Below are positions 1 through 10,530 of a DNA stretch of 64,000 nucleotides, in pieces. The first letter of the stretch is position 1; every line of letters begins with the position of its first letter. Made by a program: the position numbers and the translations under genes. Location: NCBI GenBank assembly GCA_949825065.1, contig OX463859.1:29157847-29221846 (forward strand). The letters run 5' to 3'. The DNA comes from Odontocerum albicorne (Eukaryota; Arthropoda; Insecta; Trichoptera; Odontoceridae). A model generated the notes under the pieces. The model was not told the origin of the DNA, did not search any database, and saw nothing but the letters and a program-made list of their open reading frames with translations.

Positions 1-950
1 TCTGTATTCAGGAACTTTGGATGTTTCGTGTTTTTATTATTTAAAAAAATCAAATATTTCCTAGTGCAAGGCTCATTTTGTACACAATTTAAAAAAAAAG
101 TGTTTACATTGTTCAACATTTGTGGTTTTACATTGTTAAACTATTGTCACATTTTTGTAATCGAGTGTTGAACTTTTGTAATTAATTATTAAACTTTTGT
201 AACCTATTCTTAAACTTTTTTAACCCATTGTTAAACTTTTATAATCTACTGTTTATTTTTTGTAACCTATTGTTGAACTTTTATAACCCATTGTTAAACT
301 TTTACAATCGATTGTTTAACTTTTGTTACCTATGTATTGTTAAACTTTTGTAACCTATTGTTGAACTTTTATAACCTATTGTTTAACTTTTGTAACCTAT
401 TTTGAAACTTTTGTCACCTATTGTTAAACTTTTGTAACATTTATTCAACAATCTTCAATTTTATTTTATCACATTAATGAAAAAATTTTGTTTATTTAAA
501 ACTCGAACAATTTTCTTTTGATTGTGTTTCCATAGAAATAACCTAACGAATTACAATTAAATAACAAGTGTTAGAAATAACACGCTATAAGTAACGCATT
601 TCGTTAAAACATAGCTATGAAGTAGCGCCGTAACAACTTTTAGCGTAACTGCTGGTTACCTTTAATCCCAATGCGCCGATCTATCGGCATGTCTTTGTTA
701 TACTACGGTGCCAATTTATCTACGGCTCATTTAAATACACATTATTTTTACTTATTGCAACTGTCATAAAAGGTTGAAAACAAGTAAACAATCTCTTTTG
801 TAGGTGAACTACGCATTTGAAATATAGCGTTCTCGTTGTTTACTGTTTTTTTTAAACATTTTCAAGATTATAAAATTAACTTCTTCTGTGACTTTTAAAG
901 TTTTGTATTATTTCAAGTAATATAAAGGATCTAAAAGTTTTGTTTTTCGA
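1..950 (+). repeat. 3' flank of an older nanos unit (array edge)
   Basis: This stretch has no gene. It is almost identical to 20,945-21,880. It also aligns, more distantly, with the 3' flank of nanos copy 1 (about 6,720-7,320): the shared landmarks, in the same order, are the reduced CTCATTTTGT segment, the TTTTATTTTATCACATT block, the GCGCCGATCTATC block and the AACTGTCATAAAA block. At 20,876 the matching segment is preceded by a nanos terminal-exon relic, so the window probably opens just downstream of another nanos relic and the array continues to the left. Confidence 0.75.
132..445 (+). repeat. 21-bp minisatellite, AACTTTTGTAACCTATTGTTA
   Basis: About 14 imperfect tandem copies of a 21-bp unit close to AACTTTTGTAACCTATTGTT plus one base. 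The unit resembles the single-copy stretch ATTGTTAAATATTTGTAACC in the 3' flank of nanos copy 1 (about 6,912-6,932), so the array seems to have grown from nanos 3' flanking sequence. The same array occurs at about 21,070-21,385. Confidence 0.85.
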
Positions 951-1421
951 GTATTAAGCGGCAGTCATCCACGTATTTTACAGTATTTGCATCGGTGCTG
1001 TATAATACCGAAAACGCAGCACCTCTTCGGCACTTTCTGGCGGGAGTATTACCATAAGCATGTTCCCATAGGATGGCCGCGCTAAATGCGATATTGACAA
1101 AAGAGCAACAACAGGCAATAATAGATGAAGCAATATGTTTACCGCCCGGAGCATTTAAATAGAAGCAAAGCAAAGCTAGCCACTCGTAATGTTATATTAA
1201 TCCCAACATTAAGTATGCAAGCCAAACTTGAACGTAGCAAAAAAATTATGAAAATAAGATAGATGCGGTACGAATGAGAGTGTTTTGTAGAATGTATGGA
1301 AAAACAACGTTTGAAGGAGGAGGGTATGTGGACAAAAGAAAATAATACGCATTGATAGAAAGAGGCATTGCTCAAGATGAAGAAAGAAGCATTGGAATGG
1401 TTCTGCTACAAGAACAGAATG
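951..1421. other. Non-coding unit edge with a 29-codon open frame
   Basis: No convincing gene is seen. A short + strand frame (1,073-1,162) starts MAALNAILTKEQQQ and ends at TAG; it is preserved in the copy at about 23,353-23,442. It is too short, and too recently duplicated, to be called a gene. The rest looks like decayed repeat. Copy 3 carries an extra stretch of about 50 bp here (about 23,262-23,310). Confidence 0.4.
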
Positions 1422-2089
1422 AATGGTGAGAGAGTTACCAAAACTATCTATTCGATTAGTACAGAAGGTACAAGAAGTCTGGGAAGTTCTAAAAACCTTG
1501 TCCCTACCAAATGACAAATGATATACGTGTTCCTGTAGTTCTCGCGTTTCCAAGTTGAAGTCTTTTTACGTAGAGGGTAAACTGGGACTCGGTCCAGTCT
1601 CGGAGACAGTTTCTCATCTTCCATTATTTATTAATTATAAAGATCCTTTGATACGAGTATTTGGTTGCTATTTTCTGCTTTGTGCTACAGAATTTACTCT
1701 CCGGGCGACCTATTACTTGGGTCTCTTAGTGCCCCATTTTGATCGGCATTAATATGTTTGTATTTTCATGGAATCAATGAACACATTTTGCTTATTCTGA
1801 GATAAACCTCGAAAAGTTCGGACTCTCTATTGACTCAATTAGCAAAAAAATAAATATACACAATATTAAATAAAGGTAAAAGAAATAACTGTTCTGTGGA
1901 AACAACTAATCTCCATTACTGAGAAAGCTTTATATTCATTATCTAAATAGGTATTTTATTCTAGTTATATAGTATTATTGAAAAATAATACTTTCGACAG
2001 CAATTCTAAGAATTCCTGATTAATCCTTATTTATATCCTAGATAATTGTATTCGATAATTATCTAGCAGGTACCATTATATAGAGAATA

Positions 2090-2644
2090 CATGTCCAAAT
2101 CGTGGCTTGCGGGCCACAAGGGGCCCAATTTAAGATTTTGTGTGGCCCTTTCGAGGTTTCCAACTTTCTATACATTTCGCATTTTGTTATTGATAAAATA
2201 AAAAACAAATTTCGTGCGCATTAATTATAATTATTTTCACATATTATTCTTGAAGATAAATTTCCAAAATTAAGGCAATGTGCATTATATATAACTGCAA
2301 TTGGCACCACTATGGCTGCGAATCATATTTTTTCAAATTAAAAATTATAAAATCGAAGTGTCGAAACAGGTTGACTGATGAAAACTTGACCAATCAACTG
2401 CTATGTGTGACGTCCAAATTACCCGTCGATATTAAAAAAATATCAAATAATAAATAACAAATGTTTCATTAATTTTACAAAGTAACATAAGTAATAAAAT
2501 ATTTCGATTGTGAGTTGTATGTTTATTTTGAATGTAAAAAAACGTTATATTATTATTAAGTTATAAAATATTTACACGTGTGGCCCATCAAATACTTGTA
2601 ATGTTTAATTTGGCCCACCAAACGATTTCAGTTGAACACCCCTG
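2090..2644. mobile_element. hAT-like MITE (copy 1)
   Basis: Non-coding element with imperfect inverted ends. The left end reads CATGTCCAAATCGTGGC followed by a GGGCCACA block. The right end, reverse-complemented, reads CAGGGGTGTTCAACTGAAAT followed by a TGGGCCA block. The CAGGGGTGTNCAA plus GGCCACA pattern is typical of hAT-type ends. No clean 8-bp target duplication was found. It is present in all three nanos units, so it predates the amplification. Confidence 0.55.
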
Positions 2645-2806
2645 ATTTAGAGCCTTGAGAAAGTAAGGAATATAATTATTGTTCACGCTTCTTGAAGAAT
2701 TATCTCCTTAAGTCCATTTGACGGCAATTATTCCTGTTGACAGAACCTTTTGTTGGGTAGATTAAATATTACAATGTTATAAACACAGCAGTACTAATCA
2801 CTTAGG

Positions 2807-3153
2807 GCCAGAGGTTTATTTGGACGCAAATTATATCGTGCAAGGAACCAACCCTCTATATATATTTTTTGCTTTATTTAAAATATCAGATATGTACATA
2901 ATCAAGCCTGTTCTTGCTAAAATTTCAAATGACTTAGATGAGTTATTCATAGTTCAAGTTTATCTATAAAAAAGTTCTATACAAAGCGACGTGATATGCA
3001 AAAAGTCCCTCAGTCGGGCGTGTATATGCAAAAAAGACTCAATCCACATACTCGTATTACATTACCTGTTCTGAAATAATTGAGAAAATATCTCGCCGCT
3101 CTCTATGGGCTTGTATGGAATAAAAAAACACACCGTGTCCCTATCGGGATAGG
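2807..3153. other. Segment kept only in copy 1; deleted from copies 2 and 3
   Basis: The segment lies between TAGG tetranucleotides and is absent at about 11,900 and 25,086. Its right end (CCCTATCGGGATAGG) continues an RTE-like fragment whose relative at about 34,310-34,440 is uninterrupted across this point. Copy 1 is therefore probably ancestral, and copies 2 and 3 share a deletion through the TAGG microhomology. Confidence 0.6.
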
Positions 3154-3300
3154 CTTATAGGAAAAAGCGCAAGACTTTCCTATCGCGAGACACATATTTC
3201 GCCTCTTCTTCATCCATTCACCTTCTCAAACAGCTCTAGCGATTTCTCACACGTTTTACATTTCCTTCAATCAAAATATACACATGATCCTACCATACTT
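3105..3300 (-). mobile_element. RTE-like LINE 3' fragment
   Basis: Antisense relic of the C-terminal tail and 3' end of the RTE-like family that is also seen at 19,624-20,190 and 34,310-36,600. The shared pieces are the block around ACATATTTCGCC and the block around GCGATTTCTCACACGTTTT. Shortened versions lie in the other units at about 11,900-12,055 and 25,085-25,245. Confidence 0.5.
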
Positions 3301-3734
3301 CTCTTGGTCCTGTGTCCGTCCATATGGACGGAAATGTTAAAAGGATTAAATCTAAAATCCATTTGTTCTTTGATGAATTGAAATATCAAATAAGCGTATC
3401 TCAATCCTTTTGTAAACAAAAATATCATCACCATCAATCACCCTTTAAGTTTTAGGAAAATAATTGAGGAAACATAACACCTCGTCGTAGGGAATGATAT
3501 AAATCGATGTCCTGTCTAGTTTTTGTATCTAATTTAATCCAATTATTTAATAAATCCTAACAATTTCATTTTCTGTAAACGTTTTATCGTTAATTATCCT
3601 TGCGTTTAAGTATACTCATGGAACAGTGTTATAATAAATAAGGATCATTTTATAGCAATCTTCATATTATTATATCATAATAATATTTCTAAATATTTAT
3701 GTTTTTTCAAAATAATCTATTAAAACGGTACAGT

Positions 3735-4018
3735 TATTTATCGTCCCGCCCCGACGGAATTTCCCACAGGAGGCGTAACTTGCAGTGCCCGCCCAGTTCC
3801 TACCCCCACCCTTGTCACCCTTATTCCTGAAGAGTTAATATCTGTTCAGCTACAACTTCAGTGTGTTTTTGTCTTTCGACTAACAAGGTTGTGTTCTCTC
3901 GTGTTCCTTATTTTTACAATATTTTTTTCATTAATCTCAATTCGTACATTTGTATTTTAAATTGAGTCGACAAGTTTTAACTAAATTGAAATATTTACTT
4001 AAAAGTTTATAAGTTAAA
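3735..4018 (+). promoter_or_regulatory. Putative nanos promoter and 5' UTR, copy 1
   Basis: Just upstream of the nanos start is a block less AT-rich than its surroundings (about 3,745-3,830, rich in CCCGCC and CCCACC) that is conserved in all three units. It is followed by an initiator-like TCAGTGTG at 3,858. The start site is an inference; no TATA box is evident. Confidence 0.35.
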
Positions 4019-6711
4019 ATGTTCCCTGAAAACCTCATTCCGTCTACCGAGCAGAGTAAGTCATTTTTAATTTTTAAACTTTCTATATATTTTTCATAAT
4101 ACATCCTCTCAATTAAGTGTTTGGTTATGTTTAATATTACCTATTATGAATTCCAACGTATTTATGTTGTTCCTTTTTTCTACATTAAAAATCTTAAATG
4201 TTTTGAAGTGAACTCATAAATTACATTCCGTTACATTTTCACTAGAATATCCCTAAATACCCGCATATATCTGAATTTATGTGATGAGCTGAGATTCACT
4301 GGGTCTCATTTATAAACCACCTATTGAGAATGTATCTCATTGGATTCATTTCTTAACTGCTTTCACATTATATTGCCTCAATTATTCGAAGTTTTTCATC
4401 TTTCATGCATACTGGTGACTTGCGTGGCTTAGTTAAAATGATTCTTGTTTGGTATTTACTTTTTGGTTCCGTTAAATTGAAGTCACTCGTTAGAAAAATA
4501 ACTATTTCCACTATCCAACCGAGTATCAGTTTTAACACTCGTAATAATTGCTATCATATCCTAAAATTTAATAAAGAAATTAATACCATTCTCTCAATTA
4601 AATATTTGGTTACGTTAAATATAATAATAAATTTCCAAATATTTATTGTGCTCCTTTCTGTATTTATTCAATTTAAACTTGAATGTTTTCAGGGAAGCTC
4701 TCATTACTGGACATGTTGGCCGAGGTGGAATGCGACGAAGGATTAACCACTATTCGTGAGTTTTATTTTTAAATTGCTTTTTTTCGTTTTTTTTTTAATA
4801 CATTTGACCAAAGTGAAAGGTGTCCCCTTAAGCCATCTAAAACTAGACGGAAAAAGTGCCTGTGTCGTTCGCGGAGAGTAGCACAGGGTTCGAACCGACG
4901 ACGTTCCGCACGGAAGTCCAGTGCTTTACCGCGCGACCATGCACCTATTTCTCTTATATAACATACATCTGGAACACAAAAAGGTGATTCTGTTGTATAT
5001 TCATATTGATATCTTTAGAAACCCGCATTAATCTAATAGTCTGACCAAAATGGAAGGAAAGTTCTTCTCAAATGATTGTCTCTTTTGTTAATGAGTTTCA
5101 AATCATGATTTTTTTTCCATCGTACAGTAATCAATAAATTATGAACATTTTATTTCAGAGAAATCCTTGGAGAAGCTCCTGAGTGAGGACTTGGAGGACA
5201 TAAAAGAAAACTTTACCGTCCCAAAAGAGGATTCCAATGATCTGTCCAGGAAACTGGATATTCAGGAGAAATATCAGGTAAGTTCATTTCAGATATTGTT
5301 CACAAAATTGCAGGGGATCTGCCATCAAAATATTCTCGATTCTTCGCCCTTTGATTTCTTACGGTTGAAGCTGCTACGCTATTCCGGTACTCTTCCACGC
5401 GAGTCTGACCTGAGCCACCTGAGGAATGTTCTCCCTTACCAGGCGAGGACTGTCTCCACATAGCTAGTCTGACCTGAGGAATAGTTTTAGAATTTATGTA
5501 AATTTTACGAAAATCAGAACTATTCGTAATCCATGGCATATCAATAAAAAATAGATCACTTCTATGGTTGAAATATGCGTCGGCAGGAATTCAAAATACG
5601 AGTTGGTAGGAATCAAACTTATTATATTTTGCAAATTATGTTCCTCGTAATCTTTCCAGATTTCGTACATAATATAGGTATTTTTATTATCTTAACAGAT
5701 GTTTTGGAAAAGCAATATCAGTTTGACATTCAAGGAAGTCAACCAAGTACGAGTATGTTTGAACCAACTCAGGTCTTTTATTTCGTTTTATACTATTAAA
5801 TAAAATTGTCAATAGAACCACATATAGTATGACACATTTTTAATATTAATTATTAACTTAACTTTTTAAACTAAGTCAAATGGAGTTTAACAAAGTCAGT
5901 GGCTGAACAATAAAAAAAATTATAATATTTAAATACTTAACAATAATTTGACTCCGCAGAATACTGTATGAGAGTTGAATGTTGCACAGGCACTGAAGGC
6001 TGGAATACTGTATATAAGAATATTAGTGATAAAGCTACGCTAGCATTATTTTTATAATCATTTTCCATTTCAAATTATTTTTACTTTTCAGAGATGCCAC
6101 TTTTGCCTGAAGAACAATGAAACGTTCCGTGTATACATCAGCCACCGTCTCAGAGATAAGGCCGGAATCCTGCAGTGCCCCATTCTGAGGAAGTACGTAT
6201 GTCCCATCTGCGGAGCCACAGGGGCCAGTGCCCACACCAAGAATTACTGCCCCCGAAATAGGACACCAGGTAAATAACGCTTTCATATCATGAGTTGCAC
6301 AGCTGCCCATGAAGATAATCTATCATATACCTAAACTATGTGAAGTCCATTTATGGAGTTCAGGGATGGATTTTCTTAATTCGTAAGATTTTGCAGTCTC
6401 TCAACTGTAGGCAGTCTCCTAGTACACATTCCTCATTGAAAAGTTAGCAACAATAGTTTCATGCATACCCTCACTCTATGCCTCTTTTGATTTAGGCAGA
6501 AATAATTGATTTCCAAACCTTTCCATTCATACTAACATAGTTACATTTTTCGCAGTAAATCGCACAGTTACATTTTTTTCGTTGCAACGTACAGGTTTAA
6601 TAAATATGTTTTGTTTAGCAAGGACCATTTCTACAATAATTCTGTTTTGTTCCAGGTTTCGCGGTGTGGATAACCATTAACAGAAGAGCGACAGGTGGAA
6701 AGAAACACTGA
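4019..6711 (+). CDS. nos: Nanos-like germline RNA-binding repressor, copy 1
   Basis: Split gene. Exons set by splice sites and phase: 4,019-4,055; 4,693-4,755; then either 5,159-5,277 (exon 3) or 5,699-5,772 (exon 4); 6,092-6,269; 6,656-6,711 (TGA). The product is 150 aa with exon 3 or 135 aa with exon 4. Exon 5 encodes both Nanos zinc fingers intact: C-x2-C-x12-H-x10-C (CHFC...SHRL...LQC), then C-x2-C-x7-H-x4-C (CPIC...AHTKNYC). In known Nanos proteins this domain binds mRNA with Pumilio and recruits repression and deadenylation factors in the germline. The N-terminus ([12 protein letters not shown]) is short and otherwise unrecognised. Differences from copies 2 and 3: MFP instead of MYP at the start, VYISH instead of VYSSH, and GFAVWI instead of GFTVRI or GFTLRI near the C-terminus. 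No disabling change is seen. Transcription cannot be judged from sequence. Confidence 0.86.
4800..4948 (-). mobile_element. tRNA-derived SINE in nanos intron 2 (copy 1)
   Basis: On the minus strand there is a tRNA-like pol III promoter: an A-box-like TGGTCGCGCGGTAA (about 4,926-4,939) and a B-box GGTTCGAACC (about 4,888-4,897). This is not a functional tRNA because no acceptor stem pairs. The same insertion sits in intron 2 of copies 2 and 3. Confidence 0.7.
5278..5463 (+). other. Open intron-3 readthrough frame after nanos exon 3
   Basis: The frame of exon 3 stays open past its GTAAGT donor for 61 codons, to TAG at 5,461. The same frame is open in copies 2 and 3. Intron retention would give a Nanos N-terminus without zinc fingers. 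The copies are too similar for conservation to count as evidence of selection. Confidence 0.3.
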
Positions 6712-6795
6712 TAAATCAGGAGTATTTTGTATTCAATAATTAATGGAGTTTTGTGATTGTACTGTGTTATCGAAGTGTTTTTACTATCTAAAAAT

Positions 6796-6838
6796 TGTAA
6801 ATATACTCGTATGTATATATTTTGATTAATTGTAAATA
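6796..6838 (+). promoter_or_regulatory. Cluster of three Pumilio-type UGUANAUA motifs in nanos 3' UTR
   Basis: TGTAAATA at 6,796-6,803, TGTATATA at 6,812-6,819 and TGTAAATA at 6,831-6,838, about 85-130 nt after the stop codon. UGUANAUA is the core bound by Pumilio (PUF) proteins, known partners of Nanos. The same cluster follows copies 2 and 3. The region is AT-rich, so chance is possible. Confidence 0.4.
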
Positions 6839-7842
6839 GAAATAATTTTTGAAATATTTTTTAATGCATGACTCATTTTGTCTTAAATTTTCATGATTGT
6901 AGAAAAAAACGATTGTTAAATATTTGTAACCTCTATTTAATAGTTGATTTTCACGTGGGATTTTGTATTGGATTCCCAGTATTATTTTATCACATTGATT
7001 ATTAAAAAATAGTTTATATTAAACTGAAACAATTTTCTTGTATGTTTATGTCTTATGAATTACATTAAAGCCAGTGTTGGAAATAGCATGCTCCAAGTAC
7101 TGTATTTTATTTTTAGTTATATTGCGCCGATCTATCAGCATGGTTTTGTTTTACAACAGCGCTTATTCATCGGCGGCACATTTTAATATGCAATTATTAT
7201 TTTATTTATAACTGTCATAAAATGTCAAAAAACAGTTAAACCCTTTTCTCGGTTAACTAGGCACTTGAAATCTAGTGTTCTCTTTGTTAACTATTTAATA
7301 AACAGTTTCAAGACTATTCACATTTTTTTTTATTTCATGTATCATAGATATGTATAAGAGTAGTGTCATGGAAAAGACCATGTTTTTCACTTGTGATTTA
7401 TTTCGTAAGTGTACGTTTATAAATTTATTTTAAATATTTATATGCATAATTTTTTTTCAAGGAAATGATATGTGGGTACTTAAATATAACATATATATGT
7501 TACATTAAAAGAGTTAATGTTAAAACAATTAAAGTTAGCTTTAACAATACTGACTGAAGTATTTAATACTTTCAACTTGAATTTAGTTTCAACTTGAAGT
7601 ATATTTTTAATTTATTTTTAATTTGTTGACAAATATATTTTTATAAATACACACTTTATTAAAATGAAAAAATATGTTTTACTTTTTGTACCTTTTATCG
7701 AAGGCTTTATTTTAAGTTGGGCTTTGATAACATGCTGAGAGCAATATAGGCAAGGCGCAGACCAACCATTTATCTTCAGACTTAAAATTAGAGACGCGCA
7801 TACACAGTAGGACCCTCATATTCTCCACACACCCTCATAATC

Positions 7843-10508
7843 GCTGTTTCTTGGCTTTGTGTTTCTGAGCTTGTTTTTTTTCGTTGATTTAGTTTATTTT
7901 GTGTTTTTTTTTTTTTTTGAACAAATATTTAATGTCATCGCCCCCCTTATCTCCCGATGATTCCACGACTCTACCTACTTCGCATACCCTTCTATCTACT
8001 CCCTCACCCTTTCCTGAATTCCTATCTACATTGGACACGTCATCTTCAGACTCTTCAGATTTCGCTGATACAAACCCGCCATTACTTTTGAATAATCATC
8101 TCCGCTCTGCTTTCTCTACAGCTAACAATGACTTTCACGCATGCCATATAAATGCTCAAAGCATACCCACCCATTATTCTGAGCTGCTCACCTCATTTCA
8201 TGACCAGCCTGTCTATGCCCTGCTGGTTAGCGAATCCTGGATGAAACCATCACTATCAAACTCACTTTTTTCTCTTCCAGGATTCCATCTAGTTCGGCGA
8301 GACAGGGTGGGGAGAATGGGAGGAGGAGTCTGCATATATTCGAGGAATAATATAAATGGTTCTATCATCTGCCAATCCCAAGCTCCTTACTCTGGAGGCC
8401 CAGAGTATTTATTTATATCCCTTCATTACAACTTCATTAAATATCTCATCGGAGTAATATACTGTCCTCCTAATAATTATTATTTTGACGAGCTAGAAAA
8501 ACTTCTTGAAAATCATACTCCTAATTTCAATACCACTCTCATAATGGGAGATTTCAATACGTGCCTTAAAAAAATGACGGCCGATCTGATAAACTCCTGA
8601 GAATCGTACAGTCAATGAACCTCTCAATAATGCCCCTAAACTGTACACATGTAACAAGAAATTCCCAAAGCCTTCTAGATTTAATTATTACCTCAAATCC
8701 CTCTGCAGTTCGAACTCATGGACAAATTGATGCTCCAGGCTTCTCGCATCATGATTTGATATATATTTCACTGATCAACCACGCTCCGAAACTCTCAAAA
8801 GAGAGAAAATTCCTGAGAAGCTTTGGACGCGTTGATAGGGACGCCTTATTTTCCGACGCAAGCGAAGTTGACTGGGCGGCCATCGAACGATTGGATAATA
8901 TAGATAGTAAAATAAATCTATTCAACACGTTTTTACTAGAGCTCTGCGACAAACACGCTCCACTTAAACTTACTCACTTAAAGTATAGACCTGCCCCATG
9001 GCTGACTGACGACATTAAAAAAAACATGGCTAGACGTGACAAAGCGAAAAAAAACTTCAAATCTAATCCCAATGGTCAACTATGGGAGATTTTTCGACGA
9101 CTTCGCAATAAATGTACACAATTATGTCGGAATGCAAAAAGAAAACACTATTTTGACACCCTTCAAAACTGTCAGCCTGCAAAAAGGTGGAAGGTCCTGA
9201 ACTCGATGGGTGTCGAATCCTCGGACACCTCAGGTAACTTCACATTAGATGTTAATAACCTTAATAGACATTTTGCAACACCATCACTCAGTTTAGACAT
9301 TACCACAAAGGAGAACACTCTCCGAAAAATTCATGTAATGCCTCGACCCAATGTTCCTGAGCTCCACTTTTCGGAGGTTGATATAGGTGAGGTTCGTCGT
9401 ATTCTTTTGACTATATCCTCAAAAGCGATGGGTGACGACAATATTTCGATTGTATTCATCTCCTTCATTATCGATGCTATTCTTCCTATCATAACACATA
9501 TTATAAATTTTTCTTTGTCTACTAGCAGCTTTCCTAGTGTATGGAAGAGGGCTCTAATTATTCCGATCCCGAAAGTTGACTCACCCACGTCATATAAAGA
9601 TTTTAGGCCCATATCTATTCTGCCTACATTATCCAAAGTTATTGAAAAAATTGTTCATATACAAATTGACTCCCAATTTGAATTGTTTAGTCCATTGCAG
9701 TCAGGATTTCGTCCGGGACATAGTGCCTCTACCGCACTGGTCAAGATCACGGATGACGTGAGACGTTGAATGAGCTTTCAGCGGCTGACATTGTTATGTC
9801 TACTGGATTTTAGCAATGCATTCAATACTGTAGACTTTGATCTGCTTATGGCTCGAATGCATTCATTACGATTCTCTGAATCGGTCATTTTCTGGTTTTC
9901 GAGCTATTTAAAGGGAAGACAACAATCCTGTAAATACCAAGAGCGTATATCTGAATGGACTGATCTCTCTGCAGGCGTCCCCCAAGGTGGAATTCTCTCT
10001 CCAATCCTTTTTTCTATATTCATCAACCCAATAACATCGTCTCTTAAATGTTCTTATCATCTGTATGCGGATGACCTGCAATCGATCTCGGAGTATATTC
10101 ATTTTGATCCAAATTTCTTTCACGCGGCTCCAAACAATTTAAATGCAGACCTTCAATCGATCTCGGAGTGGACTGGGGAGCATGGCTTACTCATATATCC
10201 TAAGAAGTCTCAAGGGATCCTCATTGGCAGCCCTCAGCTTCTCAGTAAATTCAACACTGACTTACTTCCTCCAATATTACTTGATGGCTCTATCATACTA
10301 TTACATAAAACTGTTAAAAACCTAGGAGTGCTAATAGATAACACTCATGGCGAGATCAAATAAATGAGGTAAGCCGAAGGATCTTCTTCAGCCTTCATTC
10401 CCTTAAAGTGTTGCAAAGATTACTTCCAACTAAAACCAAAATTTTACTCGTACAATCTCTGCTCTTTCCGATTCTGAACTATGCGGACGTATGTTACTTG
10501 GATGTTAC
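7843..10508 (+). mobile_element. Jockey-like LINE, 3'-truncated (unit 1)
   Basis: Non-LTR retrotransposon with endonuclease and reverse transcriptase domains. It is nearly identical to the element at 29,751-33,117. Its 5' junction coincides with the point where copy 2 diverges (CATAATC, 7,836-7,842). Its 3' part is missing: at about 10,508 the reverse transcriptase tail is fused to the start of nanos unit 2. The shared disabling mutations show that it was copied with the nanos unit and did not insert twice. Confidence 0.88.
7932..10508 (+). pseudogene. LINE endonuclease/reverse transcriptase, broken
   Basis: The endonuclease part (7,932-8,600) shows the motifs HINAQSI, SESWMKPS, GGVCIYSR, YCPPNN and MGDFN of apurinic-type nucleases. 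A frameshift in an A7 run (8,568-8,574) separates it from the next part (8,615-9,769). There the reverse transcriptase begins (FRPISILPTLSKVIEKIV, QSGFRPGHSAST). A TGA at 9,767-9,769 interrupts it before LLDFSNAFNTVDF, VPQGGILSPILF and the catalytic YADD (frame 9,770-10,363). A 4-nt deletion near 10,345, relative to the unit 3 copy, breaks the next part. The first start could also be at 7,899. No ORF1 is visible. Confidence 0.85.
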
Positions 10509-10530
10509 TTGGACAAGGACAATGGTGAGA
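10500..10530. other. Rearrangement junction: LINE fused to nanos unit 2
   Basis: Left of here the sequence follows the LINE (compare 32,390-32,415). Right of 10,523 it follows the nanos unit from its internal position 1,422 (AATGGTGAGAGAGTTAC). A filler of about 12 nt (TTGGACAAGGAC) lies between; its GGACAA also occurs in the LINE just beyond the breakpoint, which suggests a microhomology-mediated join. Unit 2 therefore lacks the first 1.4 kb that precedes units 1 and 3. Confidence 0.75.

Larger units (their letters stand above)
1422..7842 (+). repeat. Tandem nanos unit, copy 1
   Basis: This segment is repeated at 10,523-16,425 (copy 2) and 23,702-29,750 (copy 3) with a very high level of identity, introns and flanks included. 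It holds a non-coding leader of about 2.6 kb, the nanos gene and about 1.1 kb of 3' flank. Copy 1 alone has 2,807-3,153. Copies 1 and 3 share about 3,650-3,705, which copy 2 lacks. Apart from nanos and the elements listed separately, no other gene is seen in it. Confidence 0.9.

Noticed and set aside
1209..1553. 114-codon minus-strand frame repeated at 23,489-23,833
   Set aside because: The composition is rich in Phe/Leu/Ser/His from AT-rich DNA. It is preserved only because the units are recent duplicates.
4855..4948. tRNA gene on the minus strand of nanos intron 2 (and at 13,530 and 26,815)
   Set aside because: A-box-like and B-box sequences are present, but the acceptor and anticodon arms do not pair, and related heads recur in other introns. 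It is a SINE head.
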